A stretch of 64,000 bases of DNA from NCBI GenBank assembly GCA_944472155.2, contig OX235272.1:90340020-90404019 (forward strand), read 5' to 3'. Position numbers and translations under genes: made by a program. Below, piece after piece: positions 41,701 through 48,789 of this stretch; the first letter of the stretch is position 1, and each line of letters begins with the position of its first letter. This stretch comes from Trichobilharzia szidati (Eukaryota > Platyhelminthes > Trematoda > Strigeidida > Schistosomatidae). The notes beneath the pieces were generated by a model, which was given only the letters and a program-made list of their open reading frames with translations, searched no databases and was not told the origin of the DNA.

Positions 41701-43521
41701 GTTACCTCCGTCTTCTCCTAAGGTCCTCACCCTATAGCTGATAACAAATTCATCGAAAAGAACATTACTTTTTATGAATCATTCTTTTAAATTTTTAATA
41801 GGCGTCTTCAACCAATTAAAGGTAAAAAATCAATAAAAGTAGCAGAATATTAACCTAAATAACCATAAAGATGTCTGTTGCGCTTGACTGTTAAAGACTC
41901 AAATATCAATGTATTGGATACAGAACTATTTAAATGAGATTTTGAGAAGAGCTCGTCGATTTCAGGATGAATTTTTTTTGTTATGAATTAATATCACTTA
42001 GAAAAGCATCGTTAGTTCGCAAGAAGGAGGTTTAAATTTTCTCACACTTCTTTAAATTATTCACAATTCTTAATCTTTTGTATACTCACTTTTCTTGCGT
42101 GTCTATTTCATTTTATTCTATATAGGTATTATGCTAAACGCTGCTTCTTATCCTTAATTGAAAATTTGTCCAAGCATATGATTCTTATAAGAGATGCTGT
42201 ATTAATGGATTGTATACAATTCCTAGAACATTGTGAATGTAAGTTAATAACTGAATATATGTCTTTAGGTAACTATATATGTGATAATTTAGTATCAGTT
42301 TTAACTTACATTCATAACAGGAAGGCTACTTCAGTTTTTAGCATACTATATAAATTATTATCATTATTATTTTTCATTTGGGTTCCAAGTGGGGCATAGG
42401 GTTTCAACGACACATCTTCCCTGCACTTTCTTCTCTGCAGTCCTCTTTAACTGGCTTCACGATCACTGTTGTCAGGTATTGGTTTTGTAGGGATTTTGTT
42501 TGATTGCATGGAGGATTTCATCATGAGCTGACATCACTTAGAAAACCACTGGAAAACCAGCTAGGAGTACTGGACAGCTGTTTCGTCCTGGTTTTCAACT
42601 CTTCATTCGGCAGTACGCACCCACCGCCAGGGTTCGAACCCAGGACTTTCTGGTTACAAGGCGAGCTCGTAGACCATTGAGCCACTGGGACCCGATCCAA
42701 TGGTCCTTGAATTCTAACTTCTGCCAATTCACGACATAGCACGACCATTTCGCAATGTCTTCTTCGATGAGTTACTGCCTCATCTTCAACCTGCTGTAAC
42801 CTGCTTGTCACGGCTTCCCACTAGGACCCCGAGTTAACTGCCTGATTAGGGCCAGTCGCTAGTGAGCATCAGATTTCCAGTGGTTCTCTAACTGATGTCA
42901 GCTCATGATGAAATCCTCCATGCGATCACTCTTGTGTAGTGTACTAGCTAGTTCTAAGCCTGGAAAAAGAGGGAAGATTGAGGGAGTAGGACTAGTGACC
43001 CTGCGCCAGGAAATTAGTCCCAACACTAAAGAAACTTCAGACTGGAGTTCTTTTTCTTTGTATTTATTGGTTTGTGTTAGTAAAAATCGCTGATCTCTTG
43101 TTGACTGAACTTTATAAATATTCAACGATACCATCAATCAGCTGACGAGCCCCAAGTAGGACGAAATGCTAATTAACTAATTAACCTCTAATTAGACTTA
43201 ATGTTAACCTAAATAACTCAGATCTTCTTCAATGAGACAGTGTATTAATGAGTAATATGTATCAGTTTGTTCGGTTATTCATCTGTCACTTAGTAAGTTA
43301 ACACGCCGTTATGCATAACTCTTAGGTAGTCAGCAATTGTTTAATACGAGATTCTTCCTTTTTTAAAAATTATTTTTGTATTTTTCATAGTATATGGACG
43401 TGATATAAAAGTTGTCATTGATCAACCAATCGAATCGGTGAAAATTCATCCAGGACAAAATACTGTCACATATGAAGCACGTCTGCTGAAAGCACTTTTA
43501 TTAGAATTAATGCAAAATTAA
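20851..43521 (+). CDS. TTC30: IFT70 / tetratricopeptide repeat protein 30, 8 exons, complete
   Basis: Exons: 20851-21132, 23052-23264, 25341-25565, 27894-28252, 33090-33285, 37003-37424, 42126-42238, 43391-43521; all introns GT-AG, phases consistent, 646 codons plus stop (vertebrate TTC30 is about 665). An in-frame TAA at 20824-20826 supports this start. Recognisable blocks in order: GEFTSTIYGAIKDEKYKEAI and LLGYCFYQLQ (exon 1 TPRs), AAIRYGEGDLAGSRSLVEQ (exon 2), HPELGVGMTTEGLEVRSVGN (exon 3), DMPPRSEEELD and LHNQALMNME plus KYEYFDLAADVMAENA (exon 4), EQLRRLTKTVQEAR (exon 5), VWKLNVAHVLFMQENKYKEA and NLVIGTLYCAKGNYDFGISR (exon 6), YYAKRCFLSLIENLSKH (exon 7), GQNTVTYEARLLKALL (exon 8). Known role: TPR solenoid of the IFT-B core complex, needed for building cilia and linked to axonemal tubulin modification; in a fluke this would serve flame cells, sensory endings, larval epidermis and sperm. 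Introns of 1.2-4.8 kb are packed with antisense mobile elements. Confidence 0.96.
24020..24345 (-). repeat. Family-2 hammerhead SINE, decayed
   Basis: Minus copy with ribozyme region near 24090-24145 reading ATGAAGA...GATGAGAC: C3 and GAAA are mutated. In IFT70 intron 2, directly followed by an SR2 fragment. The rest of introns 1 and 2 (21133-23051, 23265-24019, 25135-25340) shows nothing recognisable. Confidence 0.6.
24350..25130 (-). mobile_element. RTE/SR2-like LINE 3' end
   Basis: Plus strand begins TTGGGTTCCAAGTAGAACATAGGGCTTCAAC, the reverse complement of the SR2 3' end seen at 58190, and runs upstream through the region matching the VTSFTYLGSIV and NIDKTEVM blocks. 5' truncated, antisense to IFT70. 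Confidence 0.75.
25765..25975 (+). repeat. tRNA-derived SINE, tail type A, 5' truncated
   Basis: Box-B GGGTTCGATCCC followed by the type A tail (TAAGCCAGCATAAAGACTGG ... CGTGAGACTAGC). In IFT70 intron 3. Confidence 0.65.
26061..26414 (-). mobile_element. Solo LTR 1, with 4-bp target duplication
   Basis: 354 bp, TG...CA ends, flanked by CGGT at 26057-26060 and 26415-26418. On minus it has a TATA-like TATAAATACCTC followed closely by an AATAAA-like position (here mutated). Same unit as 31977 and 44163. Antisense in IFT70 intron 3. Confidence 0.85.
27285..27810 (-). mobile_element. RTE/SR2-like LINE 3' end
   Basis: Plus strand TTCCGGGTGGAACATGAGGCTTCAGCAGC, then CTCCGCACACGATCTCCTC and CGCGCGATATCTC, reverse complement of the SR2 3' region. 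Antisense to IFT70; ends about 85 bp before exon 4. The open plus frame across it is a shadow. Confidence 0.75.
28310..29128 (+). mobile_element. 5'-inverted Penelope-like element with 13-bp target duplication
   Basis: GTCAGTTTATTTT occurs at 28297-28309 and 29129-29141. The left part (to about 28490) encodes on minus KIIYKIPCNDCKVNYIGQN, the start of the GIY-YIG endonuclease. The right part encodes on plus EKSSAIALHALTNNHTIGWD and WREVDYGILVH, its C-terminal part, then the noncoding 3' region ending CTTATCCATAATGGA. So the 5' half of the copy is inverted relative to the 3' half. In IFT70 intron 4, just after exon 4. Confidence 0.85.
29018..29072 (+). ncRNA. Hammerhead-like motif of PLE type c, degenerate
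   Basis: GACTTGAT and ATCAGTT can pair as stem I around ATTATGAG...CTCGAAACGTGTC. GAAAC and the cleavage-like GTC are kept, but the CUGANGA box is not. Confidence 0.3.
29460..29690 (-). pseudogene. Decayed LINE reverse transcriptase fragment
   Basis: Similar to 53.9-54.3 kb (plus strand GTTACATTTGATGGGAGTGAATTG versus TTACATTTGACGGAAGCGAACTG). No open frame remains. Confidence 0.5.
29696..29725. repeat. (AT)n microsatellite
   Basis: About 15 uninterrupted AT units in IFT70 intron 4. Further AT tracts at 40863-40886 and 57842-57864. From 29730 to 30450 nothing is recognised. Confidence 0.95.
30450..30620 (-). repeat. tRNA-derived SINE, tail type B
   Basis: Plus strand AGCTTGATTCCACACAGTATTTTGG, then GGGAATCGAATCCGGGACAA and GTCGATGAGCGTCCTAACC; same unit as 20095 and 57865, degraded in the acceptor-like stem. 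Confidence 0.7.
30817..31070 (+). repeat. Family-2 hammerhead SINE framed by long inverted termini
   Basis: A perfect 20-bp inverted pair (30839-30858 and 31027-31046) sits in longer imperfect arms, about 30817-30905 against 30990-31070. The loop carries a ribozyme region at about 30922-30973: CCGATGA...GGACGAAAC, near-palindrome ACAGATGT, then CAGTAC. U4 is changed to C. Confidence 0.7.
31075..31495 (+). repeat. Family-2 SINE body joined to a family-1 (Sm-alpha-like) SINE
   Basis: Body block (AGTGAGAAGTTGAGACCAGTGGGG), tRNA-like block (GGTGGCTGAATGGTCTACGAGG, GTTCGGACCCC), then from about 31350 a family-1 unit. Its ribozyme region at 31417-31468 keeps CTGACGA and GAAA, but stem I and part of stem II are mutated. 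Confidence 0.65.
31977..32438 (-). mobile_element. Solo LTR 2, interrupted by other sequence
   Basis: TGTAACGACAG start and CACCACA end as in LTRs 1 and 3; flanks GTAT/TTAT match at three of four bases. The middle of the LTR is replaced at about 32056-32330 by unrelated sequence including a family-1 hammerhead SINE. Antisense in IFT70 intron 4. Confidence 0.75.
32110..32330 (+). repeat. Family-1 (Sm-alpha-like) hammerhead SINE
   Basis: GAGGTGGCTCTCCTGGCCCAAG, box-B-like GGTTCGAGCC, then ribozyme at about 32265-32318: stem I ATCCAG/CTGGAT is perfect, GGACGAAA kept, but the core reads ATGACGA (C3 to A), predicted inactive. Ends in CCACCC like its relatives. Between 32440 and 33089 no further feature is seen. 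Confidence 0.8.
33395..33525 (+). repeat. Family-2 hammerhead SINE fragment
   Basis: GTGTCTGAATAGTCAACGAGC, box-B-like GGGTTTGATC and CTGAAGACTCCCGAACTAGG then ACGAAAAG, where the 3' part is cut off after GAAA. In IFT70 intron 5. Confidence 0.6.
33650..33890 (-). repeat. Family-1 (Sm-alpha-like) hammerhead SINE, decayed
   Basis: Reverse-oriented copy with GGTGGCTCTCGCGG start on minus and CCACCAAAC end. Ribozyme core reads TTGACAA, predicted inactive. Forms an inverted pair with the next copy. Confidence 0.75.
34000..34195 (+). repeat. Family-1 (Sm-alpha-like) SINE with the best-kept hammerhead core
   Basis: tRNA-like head with box-B-like GGGCCCGAACC. Ribozyme at about 34128-34178: CATCCA, CTGACGA, stem II GTC...GAC, GAAA, GCGC, ATC, then ATGGATT. 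CUGANGA and GAAA are canonical; stem III lost one closing pair. Known: Sm-alpha repeats of schistosomes encode active hammerheads. Confidence 0.8.
34480..36450 (+). mobile_element. Penelope-like element, 5' truncated, split by a second PLE insertion
   Basis: Coding part from about 34556: LLYKRYVDETFIVC (RT motif C, YVDD changed to YVDE), IPFLDVELKRRDDGALKRSI, NGQLTNFYTWIPI; then, past the 250-bp insert, SRKRALIISLAHRTRRICSD, LEEELLFLKSILVQNGYP, and to 35784 the GIY-YIG domain (CIYQFTCSCGARYIGRSMR, VREHHPAWLQRGG, IRSAITEHLVNTCH, EKPELCVQKKLVQP). Unusually open for a relic. The 3' noncoding part (35785-36450) has three degenerate repeats of CTTGTAAT(C/T)...CAAGTTGAAAA near 35990, 36110 and 36240, then GAAAAGATATCTTT. 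In IFT70 intron 5. Confidence 0.85.
34821..35070. mobile_element. Inverted-repeat PLE terminal insertion with 13-bp target duplication
   Basis: TGGATACCTATCA flanks it at 34808-34820 and 35071-35083. Two arms of about 95 bp: CTCCATAATGGATAGG on the left and CCTATCTATTATGGAG on the right, each containing TCACACAGTGTTGTAC or its complement. The centre pairs TGAGCAGTAGTTTGTGCT with its complement. Same element type as 17785-17977. Confidence 0.87.
36490..36960 (-). repeat. Family-2 hammerhead SINE with inverted 3'-end piece
   Basis: Minus copy; ribozyme at about 36532-36590 reads GTACTG, CCGAAGA, GTCC...GGAC, GAGA: two core changes. At 36866-36960 a plus-oriented 3' end of the same family (TTTCAATGGTCCTCTGACTG, GTGGTCAAACC) is joined. 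Abuts IFT70 exon 6. Confidence 0.65.
37565..37770 (+). repeat. Family-2 SINE with canonical hammerhead core boxes
   Basis: Ribozyme at about 37653-37707: CTGAAGA, stem II GTCC/GGAT, GAAA and cleavage GTC followed by CAGTACTCC. CUGANGA and GAAA are intact; stem I has two mismatches and stem III is weakened. In IFT70 intron 6. The 1.1 kb after it (37770-38840) shows nothing recognisable. Confidence 0.7.
38845..39115 (-). repeat. Family-3 SINE with expanded hammerhead-like core
   Basis: On minus: tRNA-like AGCTCAGTGGTAACGT-type box A and a degraded box B, then at 38861-38912 GCCTTG, CTGACTGGTGA, stem II GTGC/GCAC, palindrome ACCTAGGT, C, AAGGC. GAAA is mutated to AAAA here. Same family as 48455 and 56210. 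Confidence 0.65.
39190..39770 (-). mobile_element. Decayed LINE 3' fragment
   Basis: Plus strand shares ordered blocks with 45.4-45.9 and 53.2-53.8 kb (GAGAATGACTAGAAGCCATATCACACC, CAGTCATTGATTCC, GGTGGTTCGGCATGTGC). No frame left. In IFT70 intron 6. Confidence 0.6.
39915..40150 (-). repeat. tRNA-derived SINE, tail type A
   Basis: Plus strand ends GGGGATCGAAAGCCGAATC, GGTTGGCGAGCATTCTTCCGACGCAC, reverse complement of the tRNA-like head; the left end holds the type A tail. Confidence 0.7.
40300..40680 (-). pseudogene. PLE endonuclease C-terminal fragment
   Basis: Minus strand reads IEEFFTVIYRAPNKLSKTS, EEAIAIRLKQPELCVQKKQ, the same block as EKPELCVQKK at 35.7 kb. Open for about 60 codons. 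In IFT70 intron 6. Confidence 0.75.
41030..41745 (-). mobile_element. RTE/SR2-like LINE 3' end
   Basis: Starts TTGAGTTCCAAGTGGAACATATGGCTTC and extends through minus-strand ARIGKARYTFINLKPVWKS, SMKNKIRIFNTNVKSVSSF. Antisense to IFT70, 5' truncated, near a PLE-like GAAAAGAACATTAC scrap at 41755. From 41780 to 42125 nothing is recognised. Confidence 0.75.
42355..42930 (-). repeat. SR2 3' scrap followed by family-2 hammerhead SINE with terminal inverted repeats
   Basis: SR2 3' end to about 42465, then a minus family-2 SINE. Its two ends are a ~54-bp inverted pair (about 42504-42556 and 42870-42925) with few mismatches (ATTTCATCATGAGCTGACATCA and complement). Ribozyme at about 42578-42625: stem I GTACTG/CAGTAC, GGACGAAACAGCTGTC kept, core expanded (CCGAATGAAGA). 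In IFT70 intron 7; nothing recognised from 42930 to 43390. Confidence 0.7.
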
Positions 43522-43854
43522 TTGAACAGATTTTAACGCCTTGAATTGTTGATAATCTTGTTTATGTGTTTAAAATAAGAACAACATTTCTTTGTGAATA
43601 TTTGCATGGCTGTGTACGTACTTTCTATGCCTGTGTACATTCTCCTCTTACCCCCAAAATAGTGTGTACATAAATAATAGAATATATTTGAAGTGACTTC
43701 GTGGGTTTGTTTTGGTTTACTTGTTTCTTATTCAAGCTAGGTGACATTATCAGCAATAGTATTTTTTTTTGATATACATTGTAGCCATTCTATTCTTACC
43801 ATGTATATCTGAGAGATGGAACAGCTGGTTTTCTTATATTCTGATATTACTATT

Positions 43855-45140
43855 CTTACTGTGGATTCTAAGTGGAGCATAGGGTTGTAGCAGCAACACA
43901 TCTACATCGCACTTGATTCTATTCTGTCATTTTCAGTCGGCTCTGTAACCGCTGACAAGCTTTCATTTTCCCCCCACATGATCACTTTCATGTCACCTTC
44001 GGACGCCCAACTTGACTTTTTCCATTTGGGTTTAGCTTGACGGCCTGATGAGTGGTCTCACTTGACTGTCTCCACAACGTATGTCCAACTCATCTCTATT
44101 TCCTTCTTCAAAAATGTTGGTCAATAGGCCGTCGGTTGTTTCTCTGTCTACTAGAGTTCCTTTGTAACGACAGAAGACAAGAGCCAGGCAACAGATCGTT
44201 TATTGAGAAAATCAAGAGGTATTTATAGATTTTTATGTATATTATTATTAGCGTTATTGTTAGCAGAGAAGCAACGTCTTCTGATTGGTTGTTTTCTTGC
44301 TGAAGGTTATTCTGTTATCTCATTGTGACCGTTTCTTAGAAAGTTAGGCCATATATCTGCGAATCGTATTTGCACACGTTAAGTCTGCTGTGATTGGTTG
44401 GTGAGTTCCTCAAGGTTAGTCTTTGTTCTTATTTTTTCTCATGACCCCGATTCGGGACGTAAACATTGACGTAAATTGCTGTCTACCAATTTTGGCTAGC
44501 AGACAGCTCTCACCACACCTTGTTACTTATCCTTTCTGCCTGAAAATCTGGTCTTCAGTATCTAGCGAAGACGGTGACTGTCGACGAAAGTCTGCAGTGA
44601 GCAAGCTGTTGAAAATGCTGTTGTTGATGCAATCACCAATTCTCTGAACTGACTTGGCGCTGGTGTTGAAAGTGATTTCCTAGTAATAAACTCCCACCTT
44701 GTTTTCCTAATCCTAACAGGCTTTAAAATCTTTAAATGTGCCAACTTTAGTTGAAGTTATGCTACTCAAGTGATTAAAAAGAATGACTTCCCCTAGATCC
44801 TTCCCGTTGATGGTGATTGATGCTTATTGTTAGTGATCAGGTATCTTCACCATCACTGTCTTCTCTATGTTCACAGTCGCTTCTGCTAACCTGCTGGTTT
44901 TTGTTTCTATGTTTTCAAATTTGTGCGATGTTAGACATAAATTATCGTCGAAATTTAAATCTTCCATTGTCTTTTATCAGTCCAACGTATCCCTGTCTTC
45001 TCTCTCCCCTCGGTTCACCGCATGATTCAGTCCACCACAATGCGAAATACATCAGTGATAGTTGGTGGCCTTTTCTTATCCCTGTCCTTGCGTCAAATCC
45101 TTTGCTAAGCTTCCCGTTTTGGATGAATTGCCATGCGGCA
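43855..45140 (-). mobile_element. RTE/SR2-like LINE copy split by solo LTR 3
   Basis: SR2 3' end at 43855 (GATTCTAAGTGGAGCATAGGG); reading resumes after the LTR at about 44522 and reaches blocks equivalent to 59.1 kb (CGGTTCACCGCATGATTCAGTCCACCACAATG). Removing the LTR and one CCTT restores continuity. Confidence 0.8.
44163..44517 (-). mobile_element. Solo LTR 3, with perfect 4-bp target duplication
   Basis: 355 bp, TGTAACG...CACCACA, flanked by CCTT at 44159-44162 and 44518-44521. On minus: TATA-like TATAAATACC near 44219-44229, then AATAAA at 44199-44204, the promoter and poly(A) arrangement of an LTR. No internal region; a recombination remnant. Confidence 0.9.
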
Positions 45141-45369
45141 TCATAATATATAGTTGTTGAATTAGCTTTATAAAGCTTTGCTTATAATTCGTCAAATTTC
45201 ACTAGTAAAAATCTTGCACAGGGTTTAAACTTGCATTACTACAAGATGATTATTTTACTATCGAGTCAATGATTCAACGTATAAAAACTAATATTCACAA
45301 ACTTCTTCTAGTTGTATGAAGTATCATAGTTGTAAGCGTAGAGAATTGGTAATCATTTACCCTTCTTGT

Positions 45370-45860
45370 GGTTAAGTATATTTAGTTTCGTGTAGACTGA
45401 TCTGGCTGGCTGGCTGGATTCAACATAGAACTTGGCACAGAAGTGCAGCAGTTCGAGTTGCCACGTTCCAAATAGCACACAAAGGTAGACAAGAAAATGA
45501 GTGAAGAGAATCAATAGAGATTTGGCAAGTATAAGAGTGAAACAGAATGAGTAATGGTAGAAAGGAATATGAAAGATTACAGAGACTGAATACATCTGCG
45601 TAAGCCATTGACAACGATTTTTAGCCATGTCACCTATTGTCTCCAGCCATTGATTCTTAGAGTCCCGAGGGTGGGCCCCAACCCGGAAGTCTGCATCTCC
45701 CTACCTGACTCAGTTTAACTGTCAAGGATTTCATGGATTGATGAGGCCATGTTTTTGTTTGGCCACCACTTACTCTTTTCCAACCTGCACCTATATCAGC
45801 TAGTAATGCCCGTCGGGGGAGGCGATGGTTAGGCATGCGCAGCACGTAGACTGATCAAAT
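45370..45860 (-). mobile_element. Non-LTR retrotransposon C-terminal fragment
   Basis: Minus strand [51 protein letters not shown], then MAKNRCQW: the zinc-knuckle-less C-terminus common in LINEs of this type. Relatives at 16.9, 39.2 and 53.2 kb. 45860-46440 holds nothing recognised. Confidence 0.7.
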
Positions 45861-46439
45861 GTAAAAAGGGAGAATATATGAGCTATAAAATTAGTTTATC
45901 GAAGTCAAAACCATGAAGACATTCAGTGTACTGACAGAAGTGTTTATTTACGATCCTATTATATCTGCACATCTCATTGTTAGAACGGTAATGAACTCGA
46001 TTGGTACGCTAATACGCCTATTCGTCCATTGTACCTTCCGCTTCATTGAACCATGCAAGTATCAAAAGACAAAGGTTGGCCTGTGAATGTAAGATACTTA
46101 TATTTTCATTAGGAAACAACACATCATATTTATACATTTTCTTTACAACAATATAGTCGTTTCACAGCTGTGAGAAATGATTGATTACACACACACACAT
46201 TAAATCACAAAATGCTTGAGAAAGGATGATATACAATTTTATGCTGGTTCCTGTCATCACTAACCCTTTAGTGTTCAGTGGTATCGACAACTAAAGTTTA
46301 CTATTTATGAGCGGTTTTGGAATCCACTCGAATCAGTTACCTCAAATACCCATGCAAATAATAGATAATAAAAGACTGTTTAAACCATCACTTTTCAGTA
46401 ACTTATTTTCATTGTTGAAGATTACCGTTAGTAAAGATT

Positions 46440-46620
46440 AAGTCCTCTAGAGACGCTTATTTTCGAACCCCGGTGGGTGCGTACTGATGAAGAATCTCAA
46501 ACTAGGACGAAACAGCTGGCTGTTCAGTACTCCCAGGTTTTTCAATGGTCCTCTAACCAATGTCAGCTCATGATGAAATCCTGTAACCAATCAATCAAAT
46601 CCCTACAGACCAACACTTGA
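46440..46620 (+). repeat. Family-2 hammerhead SINE, 5' truncated
   Basis: Begins in box B (TTCGAACCCCGG). Ribozyme about 46480-46533: stem I GTACTG/CAGTAC perfect, GGACGAAAC kept, core ATGAAGA (C3 to A), stem III enlarged. Ends with the family 3' tail (CAATCAATCAAATCCCTACAG). Confidence 0.75.
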
Positions 46621-46735
46621 ATAACCGAAAATGTTTGAAACGGAATGTTGAATTATATCAGATGTAATGGAGAAGATTTGTAGCTCAGGTGGATGATATT
46701 GAGTTAGTTGTGTTCTCTGAGCTGGTTGATTCAGT

Positions 46736-46777
46736 TGCGAAGCTTTCATCACCCTTCGAGACAACATCTTCAGCGCA
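46736..46777 (-). ncRNA. Hammerhead-like motif of PLE type b
   Basis: Reading minus: TGCG, CTGAAGA, T, stem II GTTGTC/GGTGAT (with wobbles), GAA, palindrome AGCT, T, CGCA. Stem I, core and stem III boxes all present; a degraded relative at 52757-52797 keeps CTGAAGA, GAAAGCTTCGC but has lost stem I. Confidence 0.45.
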
Positions 46778-47237
46778 GGTTTCAGTATGAAATGAACTTA
46801 CTTAAGTTCTCCATGAATGATATAATTGTATCTCCTGGCAACCACTGTCGTGACTGGTTGTTAATTTACGTCTCTGCTGGTCATTTCTTATTAACTTAAA
46901 ATTCGAACTTTCTTGTCACGTGATTTACTTTTTATAGGTTGATAAATTTGGTCTATAATAATTTGTTTGTTAATTGCTTATTCATTTGAGTACCAGGCTT
47001 GTAGTAATTCGCTAGCAGCATTTTTGGTGTTTCCTGTATTTAAAATTTCTACATTATCCCAATCATCTATTTGGTGTCCATAATTATCCATATGCATTGA
47101 TACGAAAGAATATATATCATACCTTTTTACAGACGATTTGTCTTCTTGGATTCGGATTCGAAGAAGACGCTCATTTTGACTGATGTAATATTTATTGCAG
47201 TTCATACAATTTGTTTTGTAAATGGTATTGATTTTAT

Positions 47238-47388
47238 CGTGCGTCGGTGGCATAGCGGTTAGGACGCTCGCCGATCATGCACATGGTCCGGGGTTCGATC
47301 CCCGGCCGACGCACTCCTTTACCTCGCTAAGCCAGAAATAATGCTGGTGAGGAGGAAAGGTTGGGTATGAGGCTAGCAACTTCATCCT
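47238..47388 (+). repeat. tRNA-derived SINE with 12-bp target duplication
   Basis: Flanked by TATTGATTTTAT at 47226-47237 and 47389-47400, inside the PLE. Head folds like a tRNA: GCGTCGG pairs with CCGACGC, and CGGGG/CCCCG form a T-arm around TTCGATC. Box A TGGCATAGCGGTTAGGACG. Type A tail follows. Confidence 0.9.
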
Positions 47389-48454
47389 TATTGATTTTAT
47401 TCCTTTTTCTGTCGAATCTTTGGTTTGCACAATATCGAATGAAGTGATTGTGCTGGCTGGCGTGTGTGCTATATCTATTTCAAACGGTCTTATTATTCTA
47501 GCTGTTATTTCGGAGATAGTTTTTGCATATGGTAGAATGAATTTTCTTGTGGTCTTTGATGTTGGCTTGTTGCCTCAAGTTTAAACACTTTTTGATGATT
47601 TTGTGAGGATACGCATTCTTTTTGCAGACGGTTAGTAGGTATTTCTCCTCCATTCTCTTCAACACTGGAGTGCTACAGTGAGTTGGAACTCTTTTAAACA
47701 ATGTTTACACACATTTTCTTTTGTAGGTAATTGGGTTATTACTACTGTAGTTGAGTATTTGGTGTTTGTGCATTCATTTTCTGCATATTTCTGTTTTAAA
47801 ATTTCCCGTGTTAGTTCTCCTGATTAAGACATCTAAGAATTGAATTTTGTTATCTGTTTCTTCTTCTCTCGTGAATTTGATGTTTTCAGAAATGTTGTTT
47901 ATTAATTTGTGGGTATATTCCAAATCATTTCTTTTAACTACTACAGATGTATCATCAAAGTAACGTACCCAGATTTTTGGTTTAATTATTATTAGGGCTA
48001 TTAATTTTAATCTTTGCATAGCGGCTTCAGCTATTAATCCTGATATGGGTGATCCCATCGGTGATCCTTTTATCTGTTCGTATATTTGAGTATTGAAATA
48101 GAAGTATGTTGTAAGACATAATTCTATGAGTTCTATCCAAGTTGAACATTGCGTTTTTGTGTTTTCATGGCTATAGAGTAGTTGTTGCATAGTTTCTTTT
48201 GCTAGTTTTGAACCAATTGAAGTATATAAAGCTGTGACATCAAAGGACACCCTTATTTCATCGTCATACACTTGAACTAATTCAATATATCAGATGTATA
48301 AAGTGAGTACAAAGTGTCATATTTAACAATAGTGAGATCATAAAATTTCACTCATAGTATAGTTTGCAGAAATTTAGGATCACCTTTCACTGCTTTTATA
48401 TGGTTCACTTGGCGCGTGCGTCACCGAAAGCATTTCTAACAGACCACTGTAAAT

Positions 48455-48720
48455 ATTAAATGGTTGGAGGCGATTGGCAGGAAGCCTTCGACCTAGGTTT
48501 CGTGCTTGTTGGCACTCACCAGTCAGAAAGGCGTATCTGCAATCTTGAAGGAACTCATGTCCCTTCTGAGATTCGAACCCGCGTTACCTAGTGCTGCAGT
48601 CAGAGACGTTACCACTGAGCCATTCGGGCTCGCGATTAACCTCCAATATGACTGTAGTGGATACTGTGATTGGACACTAGTTACTTGTGTCCAGTCAAAG
48701 ACCACTCTAAAATTACGTCA
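48455..48720 (-). repeat. Family-3 SINE with expanded hammerhead-like core
   Basis: On minus: GAGCCCGAATGGCTCAGTGG box A, GGGTTCGAATCTC box B, then at 48481-48532 GCCTTT, CTGACTGGTGA, GTGC/GCAC, GAA, ACCTAGGT, C, GAAGGC. All elements of the family layout are present in this copy. Confidence 0.75.
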
Positions 48721-48789
48721 ACACATACTTCTCTGGCTTGATACTACAGAGGGAAAGACCTACCAGAAGGGATTATCAACAAGGAATTC

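Larger units (their letters stand above)
46660..48290 (-). pseudogene. Penelope-like element, RT and GIY-YIG, split by a tRNA SINE
   Basis: Minus strand: VSFDVTALYTSIG (RT motif A), IKGSPMGSPISGLIAEAAMQ (motif B), KIWVRYFDDTSVVV (motif C, YFDD), KIQFLDVLIRR; then FKRVPTHCSTPVLKRMEEK; then past the SINE INTIYKTNCMNCNKYYISQN (GIY-YIG with YIG changed to YIS) and GHQIDDWDNVEIL. Broken by frameshifts between 47250 and 47780. A terminal-repeat-like block (ATTTGTAGCTCAGGTGGATG) lies at 46670-46780. Lies between IFT70 and the LicD gene. Confidence 0.85.

Noticed and set aside
47240..47312. Possible functional tRNA gene
   Set aside because: Acceptor and T stems pair, but the anticodon arm is not standard and the unit is followed by a SINE tail and flanked by a target duplication.
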